Assembly (NCBI RefSeq): GCF_011090385.1
Contig: NZ_SEWW01000003.1
Location: 186,001 to 250,000, forward strand
Direction: 5' to 3'
Source of the DNA: Aquirufa beregesia
GTDB lineage: Bacteria > Bacteroidota > Bacteroidia > Cytophagales > Spirosomataceae
DNA length: 64,000 nt
Shown here: positions 1-7,277 of the stretch, piece after piece
Position numbering within the stretch: the stretch's first letter is position 1
Layout of the letters: the number at the start of each line of letters is the position of its first letter
Made by a program: the position numbers and the translations under genes
The notes under the pieces: generated by a model
The model's database searches: none
What the model saw: only the letters and a program-made list of their open reading frames with translations
Told to the model about the DNA's origin: nothing

Positions 1-1
1 T

Positions 2-1963
2 TTTTATCACAGAAAGGCAGCCAAAGTTTTGTATTATTCTGATTTAAGTTGGTTAGAAAAGATTCACCAAGAAGGAAAGGGTTTAAAACAAATTCAGAAA
101 ATCTGGCTCTTACTAGCTCGATTGATTAGTTTGTTTTTTTTGATTTTAGGCTTTGCCAATCCACTGGGTCCAATATCTTTCAATAAGACCTCTCAGTCTA
201 ATTTGATTCTCTATGTCGATAATAATCCTGCCCAAGTTTTAGCTGCTAGAAAGACTTTTTTAACGAAATCGACAAGTCTACCTGCTAGCCCAAACGGCCA
301 AGCTCACTTGTTTTTTAATGATTTTGAAAGTCAAGATTTTGAGTTAAAAGCTTGGCCTCAAATCAGGGAACAATGGAATCAACGTGGACCAGGCTTGGAG
401 CCCATAAAGGCTTCGCAAATTTTGACACATGCCCAGCAAATAGCAGAAGAAAACCAACAAGAACCATTACTCTATTGGTTTTCTGACTTTCCCAAGAATA
501 AATCATTACCTAGTTTTCCTACCAAAGGAAGTTACGTTTTACAAACGTTCCAAGGGATAAATTCGGATAATGTTTTTGTCGATAGTGTACATTTATCCCA
601 TAAATTCATCCGGCCAAATACCAGTTATGAAGTAATTGTTCGTATGAAAAATGGTGGGACAAAATTGGCCAACAAAAGACAAATTTCCCTGTATTTGAAT
701 GATTTCATGATGGCGACTCAGTCAGTCATTTTAGAGCCAAATGAATCGACGGAGCTACGATTTCCTTTTTCTTTGGCTAAATCAGGAGTATATCGAGCTA
801 AATTAATGTCGGATGATCCTGTGGCATTTGACAATAGTTTTTATTTTATGTTACAGAGTTCCGAACCACGTAACATCTATGTGGTCGGCAATGCTCAAAA
901 CCTGGAGAAGGTATTTGAGAAAGAAGAATTTTTTGAATTCAAATCCATACAAGCATCGGAGATACTACCTGCTCATTTGCCTGAAGATGCTTTTGTTTGT
1001 TTAGTGGGTGTTGAAGGTAGAACTGCTACGGATTGGAAGGCGTTGAATACCTGGGTTAGTCAAGGGCATTCCTTGGCTATTATTCCTAGTCAGGGCCCCA
1101 CTGAAGCGATCCTACAAGATATGAATCGATTTTTTGCAGGTACTGGCAAGCAGCTAGCCCAGACATCTCAATCGGAATTGCCTGTTCAGCAAGTATCTAC
1201 TCGCCAATCTTTTTTTCAAGAAATAGTAACCAAAAAGTCTTTGAATCGTGCTTCCAAATTATGGACTTCCAAGCCTTTATGGGAATGGAATCCGGGAAAT
1301 GAGACGCTTATATCTTGGATGAATGGAAAACCGTTTTTAGAGAAAATTAGCTTGGGTCTAGGATCCGTTTTTTTGTTTTCTTCCCATGTGTTAAACCAGC
1401 AAGATGGATTTAATAAACACGGCTTATTTTTACCTGTTTGGCATGAAATGGTCTTATCCAGTGGTTTGAGTCCAGTTTTGCATCAACGAATTACTTCTCA
1501 AGGAATTGAAATTAAGGCAAGCGCTGATTTTGTGTACCAATCTGCTGATAAAAGTTTGTTGAGCTGGCAAAAACAAGGTCAAAACTTTATTCCGGAACAA
1601 AACTGGTTGGGCAAATCCTGGTTATGTCGCATTCCCCAGACCATGATGCAAGACCTTAGATCTGGAGCTAATGGGTTTATCGATGCTCAAGTTGGAGGGA
1701 AAGCCATGGCTACTTTCGCATTAAACTATCCTAAAGAATTTAGTCAATTGGCTACCTATTCTGAGAAAGAATTGGAGGAGCATTATGAAGGTCAAAAGCA
1801 AGTGAGTATACGTCACGATGTCCCAACGGGCTTAGGTGAGAGCAACCCACGTACAAGCTGGGCTTTACTATGTTTTGGTTTGGCTTTATTTTTCTTTTTG
1901 GTAGAAATGGCCTTGGTGCTGTGGAATAGTCGATCCTCAAGAACGAGCCCCGTAAATCGCTGA
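2..1963 (+). CDS. BatA-domain membrane protein, 5' end cut by the window
   Basis: The reading frame is open from the first bases of the window, and the residues just before the first possible start (a TTG at 29) read like the end of the BatA/aerotolerance N-terminal segment, so the true start lies upstream. One hydrophobic helix is seen at about residues 24-46 counted from base 29, and a second at about 611-632 near the C-terminus. Between them lies a large extracytoplasmic part, including a CARDB-like beta-sandwich stretch around residues 185-275. Proteins of this build are typical of Bacteroidota and often sit near bat (batA-E) or MoxR-like genes, but none is visible here. The role is probably in the cell envelope; no catalytic motif was recognised. 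The 3' end overlaps the convergent yggS by 27 bp. Confidence 0.75.
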   Translation, partial: FYHRKAAKVLYYSDLSWLEKIHQEGKGLKQIQKIWLLLARLISLFFLILGFANPLGPISFNKTSQSNLILYVDNNPAQVLAARKTFLTKSTSLPASPNGQAHLFFNDFESQDFELKAWPQIREQWNQRGPGLEPIKASQILTHAQQIAEENQQEPLLYWFSDFPKNKSLPSFPTKGSYVLQTFQGINSDNVFVDSVHLSHKFIRPNTSYEVIVRMKNGGTKLANKRQISLYLNDFMMATQSVILEPNESTELRFPFSLAKSGVYRAKLMSDDPVAFDNSFYFMLQSSEPRNIYVVGNAQNLEKVFEKEEFFEFKSIQASEILPAHLPEDAFVCLVGVEGRTATDWKALNTWVSQGHSLAIIPSQGPTEAILQDMNRFFAGTGKQLAQTSQSELPVQQVSTRQSFFQEIVTKKSLNRASKLWTSKPLWEWNPGNETLISWMNGKPFLEKISLGLGSVFLFSSHVLNQQDGFNKHGLFLPVWHEMVLSSGLSPVLHQRITSQGIEIKASADFVYQSADKSLLSWQKQGQNFIPEQNWLGKSWLCRIPQTMMQDLRSGANGFIDAQVGGKAMATFALNYPKEFSQLATYSEKELEEHYEGQKQVSIRHDVPTGLGESNPRTSWALLCFGLALFFFLVEMALVLWNSRSSRTSPVNR

Positions 1964-2614
1964 ACCGACCCGAACCATGGTAGAACCTAGTTGGGCGGCC
2001 AAGAGGTAATCGCCCGACATGCCCATGGACAACTCTTTCCATTCCACTAGGCCCGTGGTATACCCCGTTTGCTTGGTTTGAAGTTCGATGAATACATCAT
2101 GTAATGTCTGGAATTCAGTGGCTACTTGTGCTTCATTTTCGGTAAAACTGGCCATTCCCATTAAGCCCATAATTTTAATATGTTGCAATTCGGCAAATTC
2201 AGGACTAGCTAGTATGCTCAATAACTCACCTTTATCTAGTCCAAATTTACTTTCTTCTTGAGCTATGTACATTTGAAAAAGGCAGGGAATGATGCGCCCT
2301 AGTTTTTTTCCTTGAGCATCAATCTCTTTTAATAGGCGAAAAGAATCCACGGAATGAATCAAATGAACAAATGGAGCAATGTATTTTACTTTATTGGTTT
2401 GTAGATGGCCAATTTGATGCCAACGGATATCGGCCGGTAACTGACTTTGCTTTTCCACCATTTCCTGAACCCGGTTTTCTCCAAAATCGAGTATACCTGC
2501 ATCATAAGTTGCTTTCAGTTCATCGATGCTGCGGGTTTTGGTTACTGCTATGAGTTTCGCAGAACTAGATTTCAATTGGGCTTGAATGTCTGAAATATGT
2601 TGTGCGATGGACAT
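1937..2614 (-). CDS. yggS: YggS-family pyridoxal phosphate homeostasis protein
   Basis: This 225-residue protein has the YggS/PLPBP alanine-racemase-like barrel. The N-terminal LIAVTKTRS segment carries the likely PLP-binding Lys at about residue 26, and DFGENRVQE, WHQIGHLQTNK, SKFGL and LSMGMSGD are family landmarks in the right order. Members bind PLP without a known catalytic turnover and keep free PLP and amino/keto-acid pools in balance in the cytoplasm. Length matches the family. The start ATG at 2614 is followed by a normal N-terminus. Its stop overlaps the end of the convergent BatA-domain gene by 27 bp, and it faces away from the coiled-coil gene at 2726. Confidence 0.93.
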   Translation of the reverse strand: MSIAQHISDIQAQLKSSSAKLIAVTKTRSIDELKATYDAGILDFGENRVQEMVEKQSQLPADIRWHQIGHLQTNKVKYIAPFVHLIHSVDSFRLLKEIDAQGKKLGRIIPCLFQMYIAQEESKFGLDKGELLSILASPEFAELQHIKIMGLMGMASFTENEAQVATEFQTLHDVFIELQTKQTGYTTGLVEWKELSMGMSGDYLLAAQLGSTMVRVGSAIYGARS

Positions 2615-2725
2615 AATGGAAATTTGTGAAAGATTGAATGAAGAAAAAAATAAAAGTAAAATTAATTTATTATTTTTGATTCTAGGAGTTTGATATGCAT
2701 CAGCTCTTACCAGAAAAATTTGAAC

Positions 2726-3703
2726 ATGGAGTCAGACACTATGAGTTCCAAGGAAAAGAGTCAGCAGCGGGTTATTGGAGTGCTTTCTTTGCTTCTTCTT
2801 TTAATGAGCGGGCTTTGGGTGTGTGAGCATTATCAAATTCAGCTATTTTCCTTAGGCAAAACAGAAGAGCAATTTGCGGAGAGTGCTAGTGAGCAGCTGG
2901 ATTCAATTTCCAAGCAATTGCAATTGCGCATGGTTCAAATCAAGAAATTAGGCGGTCGAGTGAGTGAGTTAGAAATAGCTCGGGAGCAAATATTGGGAGA
3001 TAAAAAGGAATTAGCCGAAAATCCCCAAATGGATGAGGCAGATTTCAAACAGAAATTGGCTTATTATTTGCGTTTATTGGGATTGAAGGATCAAGAAATA
3101 AAGAAATTAAGAAGAGAAAATACGTTTTTATTAGCGCGAAACGATTCCTTGAGTCGAGAGGCAAAATTATTGCAAGATGGTTTATCCAATGTACAGAAAG
3201 CCTTAAAGGATTCTTCTGAGACATTCGGTTTGAAGCAAAGAGAGCTGAACGAGCGTTCGCGGATTTTGGAAGTAAGGAATCAAGAGCTAGTTGAAAAAGT
3301 TTCGGTGGCGGCAGCCTTACGGGCTGAAGGGGTGAATGTATACGCTATTTCTTCTCGAGGGAAGGAAGTGGGGATTCATAAATCAAAGAAAATTGATAAA
3401 ATTCGGGTTATTTTCCATCTACAAGAAAATCCTTTAGCCTCTAAGGAAGTAAAAACCATTTACTTGCGCATTATTGAGCCGACCGGTCAAACCTTATCGG
3501 ATTATTCGCTGGGTTCGGGTACCTTAAGTTTTAAAGGGAAAGAACTTTCTTACACGGCGAAACAGCGCATTTTTTATGAAAATAATCACCAGTCGGTTGA
3601 ATTTATTTACGCACGATCTGTCCCTTATCGAGAAGGTAAGCATGAAATAGAGCTTTATGCGGAAGGTTTCCTTATTGGACTCGGAACTTTCGAAGTTCGT
3701 TAA
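2726..3703 (+). CDS. membrane-anchored coiled-coil protein of unknown function
   Basis: I do not recognise a named family. From the ATG at 2726 the product has 325 residues (an in-frame TTG at 2690 would add 12; an ATG at 2741 is also possible). A short charged head is followed by one hydrophobic segment (VIGVLSLLLLLMSGLWV, roughly residues 17-33), which suggests a single-pass inner-membrane protein. Residues of about 50-200 are rich in Lys, Glu, Gln and Leu in heptad-like spacing, as in a coiled coil. The last ~100 residues look like a compact beta domain (VIFHLQENPL, IYLRIIEPTGQ, GLGTFEVR). It ends just before the rpsF promoter, so it is probably transcribed separately. A structural or division-related envelope role is only a guess. 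Confidence 0.75.
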   Translation: MESDTMSSKEKSQQRVIGVLSLLLLLMSGLWVCEHYQIQLFSLGKTEEQFAESASEQLDSISKQLQLRMVQIKKLGGRVSELEIAREQILGDKKELAENPQMDEADFKQKLAYYLRLLGLKDQEIKKLRRENTFLLARNDSLSREAKLLQDGLSNVQKALKDSSETFGLKQRELNERSRILEVRNQELVEKVSVAAALRAEGVNVYAISSRGKEVGIHKSKKIDKIRVIFHLQENPLASKEVKTIYLRIIEPTGQTLSDYSLGSGTLSFKGKELSYTAKQRIFYENNHQSVEFIYARSVPYREGKHEIELYAEGFLIGLGTFEVR

Positions 3704-3723
3704 CCAATTTTTTCTTACAAGTT

Positions 3724-3753
3724 TTTGATTGTGAAGTATTTTTGATACTTTTG
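3724..3753 (+). promoter_or_regulatory. promoter of the rpsF-rpsR-rplI operon
   Basis: TTTG at 3724-3727 and TACTTTTG at 3746-3753 are separated by 18 bp. This fits the Bacteroidota housekeeping promoter (TTTG, 17-23 bp, TANNTTTG). Transcription would begin near 3760, giving a leader of about 30 nt before rpsF. Confidence 0.75.
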
Positions 3754-3790
3754 CAGTCCAATTTTAATTTTTTACTAACAACAATTTTTT

Positions 3791-4153
3791 ATGGAATTAA
3801 AAAACTATGAGACGGTGTTCATTTTAACTCCCGTTTTGTCTGAGCAACAGACAAAGGACGCCGTTGAAAAATTCAAGAAAGTGTTGGTAGATAACGGTGC
3901 ACAAATTGTTCACGAAGATGCATGGGGCTTACGTAAGTTAGCTTATCCAATCCAGAACAAGCACACAGGTTATTACCAGATTTTTGAATTTTTAGCGGCA
4001 CCAGCATTAATTGCTAAGCTTGAACTTGAATACAAGCGTGATGAGAAGGTTATTCGCTTCTTGACATTAGCCCTTGACAAGCACGCGGTTGCGTATAATG
4101 AGAAAAAGAGAAAAGGTTTAGTAGGTAGAAAACCAGAAAAAACAGAAGCATAA
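3791..4153 (+). CDS. rpsF: 30S ribosomal protein S6
   Basis: This 120-residue protein opens with a typical S6 N-terminus ([16 protein letters not shown]) and contains [23 protein letters not shown], the family's central block with its conserved G-x-R-x-L-A-Y-P core. S6 binds 16S rRNA as a heterodimer with S18 in the platform of the small subunit. The S18 gene starts one base after this stop codon, so the two partners are made from one message. The charged C-terminal tail after residue 100 is usual for Bacteroidota. Confidence 0.97.
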   Translation: MELKNYETVFILTPVLSEQQTKDAVEKFKKVLVDNGAQIVHEDAWGLRKLAYPIQNKHTGYYQIFEFLAAPALIAKLELEYKRDEKVIRFLTLALDKHAVAYNEKKRKGLVGRKPEKTEA

Positions 4154-4154
4154 G

Positions 4155-4406
4155 ATGACACTTGTAAACGAACCTGTAGATAAAAATAGTAATCGTAAAA
4201 AATATTGCCGATTTAAGAAGTCGGGTATTAAATACATTGATTTTAAAAATCCAGATTACTTATTAAAGTTAGTGAACGAGCAAGGAAAAATCTTGCCTCG
4301 TCGTATTACTGGTACTTCGTTGAAATTTCAACGTAAAGTTGCGCAAGCAGTAAAAAGATCTCGTCACTTGGCATTAATGCCATATGTAGCTGACGGTTTA
4401 AAATAG
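4155..4406 (+). CDS. rpsR: 30S ribosomal protein S18
   Basis: The 83-residue product has the S18 signature: a Lys/Arg-rich start with YCRFKKSGIKYIDFKN, then GKILPRRITGTSLKFQRKVAQAVKRSRHLALMPY. It binds S6 and 16S rRNA in the platform. It lies one base after rpsF and 38 bases before rplI, the standard S6-S18-L9 operon. No unusual residues were noted. Confidence 0.97.
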   Translation: MTLVNEPVDKNSNRKKYCRFKKSGIKYIDFKNPDYLLKLVNEQGKILPRRITGTSLKFQRKVAQAVKRSRHLALMPYVADGLK

Positions 4407-4444
4407 ACCAGATACATCCTAATAACATTTGATTTTATACAAAA

Positions 4445-4888
4445 ATGGAAATAATATTAAAAACGGATATTGCTGGATTAGGCTACAAGAACGATGTCGT
4501 GGTTGTGAAACCAGGTTATGGTCGTAACTACCTAATTCCACAAGGTTTTGCTATGATGGCAACACCGTCCAACCGCAAAGTCTTGGCTGAAAATATCAAG
4601 CAAGCGGCACATAAAGTGGAAAAAATTCGTCAAGATGCTACTGATTTAGCTGCTGCTATTGGTGACATGAATTTAACGATTGTTGCTAAAACGGGTGATA
4701 GCGGTAAAATCTTTGGTCGCGTAACTAGCCTTCAAATCTCAGAAATGTTGAAAGAAAAAGGATTCGATGTAGATCGTAAGAAAATCTCATTCGATAGCGA
4801 AGTAAAAACCATTGGTGATTACGCAGCTACTTTGGATTTACACAAAGAAGTGAAGCACAAAGTAACTTTCTCTGTTGTTTCTGAATAA
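4445..4888 (+). CDS. rplI: 50S ribosomal protein L9
   Basis: The 147-residue product begins with the L9 N-terminal domain that binds 23S rRNA (MEIILKTDIAGLGYKNDVVVVKPGYGRNYLIPQGFA), followed by the long connecting helix (about residues 45-75) and the C-terminal domain with TGDSGKIFGRVTSLQI. Length matches the family. It is the last gene of the operon, and a hairpin terminator follows at 4911-4943. Confidence 0.97.
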   Translation: MEIILKTDIAGLGYKNDVVVVKPGYGRNYLIPQGFAMMATPSNRKVLAENIKQAAHKVEKIRQDATDLAAAIGDMNLTIVAKTGDSGKIFGRVTSLQISEMLKEKGFDVDRKKISFDSEVKTIGDYAATLDLHKEVKHKVTFSVVSE

Positions 4889-4910
4889 GAAATAAATAGA
4901 AAATAGTGGG

Positions 4911-4943
4911 AAGGTCGTATCAGAGTTAATCTGGTACGACTTT
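4911..4943 (+). terminator. terminator after rplI
   Basis: An imperfect inverted repeat pairs AAGGTCGTA-x-CAGA with TCTG-x-TACGACTTT around a short GTTAA loop. It stands 23 bp after the rplI stop and is followed by a T-rich stretch. It fits an intrinsic terminator of the ribosomal operon. Confidence 0.7.
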
Positions 4944-5004
4944 CTTATTTCATGGCGGTGTAAATTTGGAATATATCCCTAAATTAGCAATCTAATTTTC
5001 ACCT

Positions 5005-7137
5005 ATGAAGAAAAGTTTACTGATCTTACTTATTAGCCTATACGTTCAAGCTGCTCAGGCGCAAGTCAGTATTTCTTATCCTCATTTCAGACAAGTCTTT
5101 CAGCGTAATAATAGTAATGAAGCCACATTTTCTGTGTTGGGAAGCTATTCCGGGAGCATTGATTATGTACAGGCTAAATTAATTCCTGTACAATCCGGTC
5201 AAGGGCAAACGCTGGATTGGTTTACTTTGGATGCTAAGCCCAAAGGAGGCATATTTCAAGGAAATATTTTAGCTAAGGGAGGCTGGTATCAATTACAAGT
5301 AAGAACGATTCAGCATCAACAGATAAAAGATAGTACTAGTTTAGGCCGGGTAGGTATTGGTGAAAATTTTATCATCTCAGGTCAATCTAATGCGGAAGGT
5401 ACATTTAGAAAACCTAATGATACTCAGGCAATCGATGATCGGGTGATAGCCGCCAATTTCTATAATTTTTTCAAAGAATATAATCCAAGTCCTAATAATA
5501 AATACATAGGAGAGCATAATTTGGATTTTCCCATGACGGAATTTCGGAAGATTGATTCTACTGTGACGATTGGACCTATGGGGCTTTCCAATTTCTATTG
5601 GCCTATTTTGGGCGACTCTCTGGTAAAAAAATACAATGTGCCTGTCTGTTTTTACAATACAGCTTGGGTAGGTACGGGTATTAAAAACTGGGCGGAATCT
5701 TCTAGGGGAGTTCTTACTGCCAATCAATGGGCACCCAGTGTATATTATCCCAAGGGTTTCCCCTATGCTAACTTGAGGAGAGCCGTGGAAATATATGGTC
5801 AAAAGAATGGCGTAAGAGCTATACTTTGGCATCAGGGGGAGAATGATGCCTATCATAAAACTCCTGCGGCCGACTATAAAAATTATTTCATGGAGTTGAT
5901 TAGTACCTTACGAAAGCACACGGGTTTAGATGTTCCTTGGTTGATTTCAGAAGCTACCTCCGTGTCTGTTCAATTATCGGATGGAACTTGTACCCCCACC
6001 ATTTGGGATGCAGGAATTTTGCAGGCACAGAAAGATATAGTAAGTACCAGTGGAATTCCATTTTTGTATTCTGGACCTAATACTGAAAATGTAGAGATTC
6101 CTAGGAAATCGGATTGTATTCACTTTTCACGGGGTGCTTACGTCACTTTAGCCGATTTATGGTTTCAGAAAATATCCAGTCAATTGGATGCTATTAAATT
6201 CCCAATTTCGTCTAAATCCATGCCCAGTATCCAAGTGGCATGTGGCCCAAACAATGAGTTATCGCTGGATTTAACGACTACATTTAAAAAAGTTACTTGG
6301 TTTAATGCTTCCTCAGGAAGCGTTGGCAATCTCTTTAAAAAGCAATTATTGACGGCAGGTAATTATTATGCGACCTTAGAAGATGATTTAGGAAACCAAT
6401 TTAGCATTCCTATTTTGTCGTTTAGGAGCTTACCTCAACCACTTAAACCCAGTATTCAAGTAATCGGAGATACGCTGTTTTGTGAAGGCAAATCGGTTGA
6501 ATTGAAGGCGCAAGGAACGGGTGTAGATTTTACTTGGTCGAATGGTTTTCCAGGAAACAGCATAGTCGTTAAAAATTCTGGGCTTTATCAAGTTAAGGCC
6601 TATGATATGGATGGTTGTAGCTCGGAGTATTCCAATAAAGTGCAAGTTCAATCCATGACTTTACCAACCGCTACTATTGGTTCATTTGGTTCATATATAT
6701 TGAAGGCAAATAGTATAAACTTAGATTCCAATATTGGATATTCATGGGAGATGAATGGAACCTCTTTGTTAGAAAAGTCAGGTTTATTACGGGTTAAATC
6801 CTCAGGAAAATATAGCCTAACAATTGCTAAAAAATATAGTAATACGTTGAGCTGCCTTAGTCCCAAGGTAGAATATGATTATACTTTGCCATCGGATGGC
6901 GGTCTTTCTGTATTCCCTAATCCAGCTATAGATAACATCAATATAGAATGTATTGCCACCTTAGCAGGCGCGGAATATTTTTTATACAGTATTGATGGAC
7001 GTTTGGCTTTACAAGGGAAAATCAGTCAAGACGGAGTTTATACCTTGAATCTTAGCGGTATACATTCGGGCAAATATCAATTGGTCTTGAAATCTGAAGG
7101 GCAGGTATTGACCAAAGGACTGATTGTAGTCAAGTAA
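5005..7137 (+). CDS. secreted SGNH/sialate O-acetylesterase-like enzyme with T9SS sorting domain
   Basis: A 20-residue signal peptide (ending QAAQAQ) leads into an SGNH-type esterase of the sialate O-acetylesterase (SASA) class. GQSNAEG at residues 126-132 holds the likely nucleophile Ser128, LWHQGENDAY is the conserved block around residues 274-283, and DCIHFS supplies the Asp/His pair near residue 373. After about residue 395 come Ig-like beta modules. The last ~80 residues are a type A T9SS sorting domain (FPNPA, IDGRLALQGKI, GKYQLVL). The protein is therefore expected to cross the outer membrane and be released or attached at the surface, probably removing acetyl groups from polysaccharides. 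The exact substrate cannot be read. A TAAATTTG box at 4961-4968 may serve as its -7 element. Confidence 0.82.
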   Translation: MKKSLLILLISLYVQAAQAQVSISYPHFRQVFQRNNSNEATFSVLGSYSGSIDYVQAKLIPVQSGQGQTLDWFTLDAKPKGGIFQGNILAKGGWYQLQVRTIQHQQIKDSTSLGRVGIGENFIISGQSNAEGTFRKPNDTQAIDDRVIAANFYNFFKEYNPSPNNKYIGEHNLDFPMTEFRKIDSTVTIGPMGLSNFYWPILGDSLVKKYNVPVCFYNTAWVGTGIKNWAESSRGVLTANQWAPSVYYPKGFPYANLRRAVEIYGQKNGVRAILWHQGENDAYHKTPAADYKNYFMELISTLRKHTGLDVPWLISEATSVSVQLSDGTCTPTIWDAGILQAQKDIVSTSGIPFLYSGPNTENVEIPRKSDCIHFSRGAYVTLADLWFQKISSQLDAIKFPISSKSMPSIQVACGPNNELSLDLTTTFKKVTWFNASSGSVGNLFKKQLLTAGNYYATLEDDLGNQFSIPILSFRSLPQPLKPSIQVIGDTLFCEGKSVELKAQGTGVDFTWSNGFPGNSIVVKNSGLYQVKAYDMDGCSSEYSNKVQVQSMTLPTATIGSFGSYILKANSINLDSNIGYSWEMNGTSLLEKSGLLRVKSSGKYSLTIAKKYSNTLSCLSPKVEYDYTLPSDGGLSVFPNPAIDNINIECIATLAGAEYFLYSIDGRLALQGKISQDGVYTLNLSGIHSGKYQLVLKSEGQVLTKGLIVVK

Positions 7138-7231
7138 GAAAATTTGTAGACACTTTACCCTTTTTTTCTATTAAATCAAAAAGGGCGGAAGTATCTCACA
7201 AAAGTTGATTTGATGTAAGTTGTTCAATTAA

Positions 7232-7274
7232 CTACTCCTCCTAGTGATTGCAGAAAATTTCTGTAAAGGAGTAG
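7232..7274. terminator. nested hairpin at the convergent ends of the esterase and nuclease-like genes
   Basis: CTACTCCT (7232-7239) pairs with AGGAGTAG (7267-7274). Inside lies a second stem, CAGAAA/TTTCTG, at 7251-7263. It begins 3 bp beyond the stop of the minus-strand gene at 7278 and can serve as its terminator. No long T-tract follows on either strand, so the call is tentative. Confidence 0.5.
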
Positions 7275-7277
7275 TAT

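Noticed and set aside
3754..3790. Possible S6:S18-binding leader motif ahead of rpsF
   Set aside because: The ~30-nt leader is AT-rich, lacks the CCG-containing bulge and has no hairpin.
5377..5856. A 159-codon minus-strand frame inside the esterase gene
   Set aside because: It lies within the conserved SGNH core of the plus-strand gene and has no recognisable protein character.
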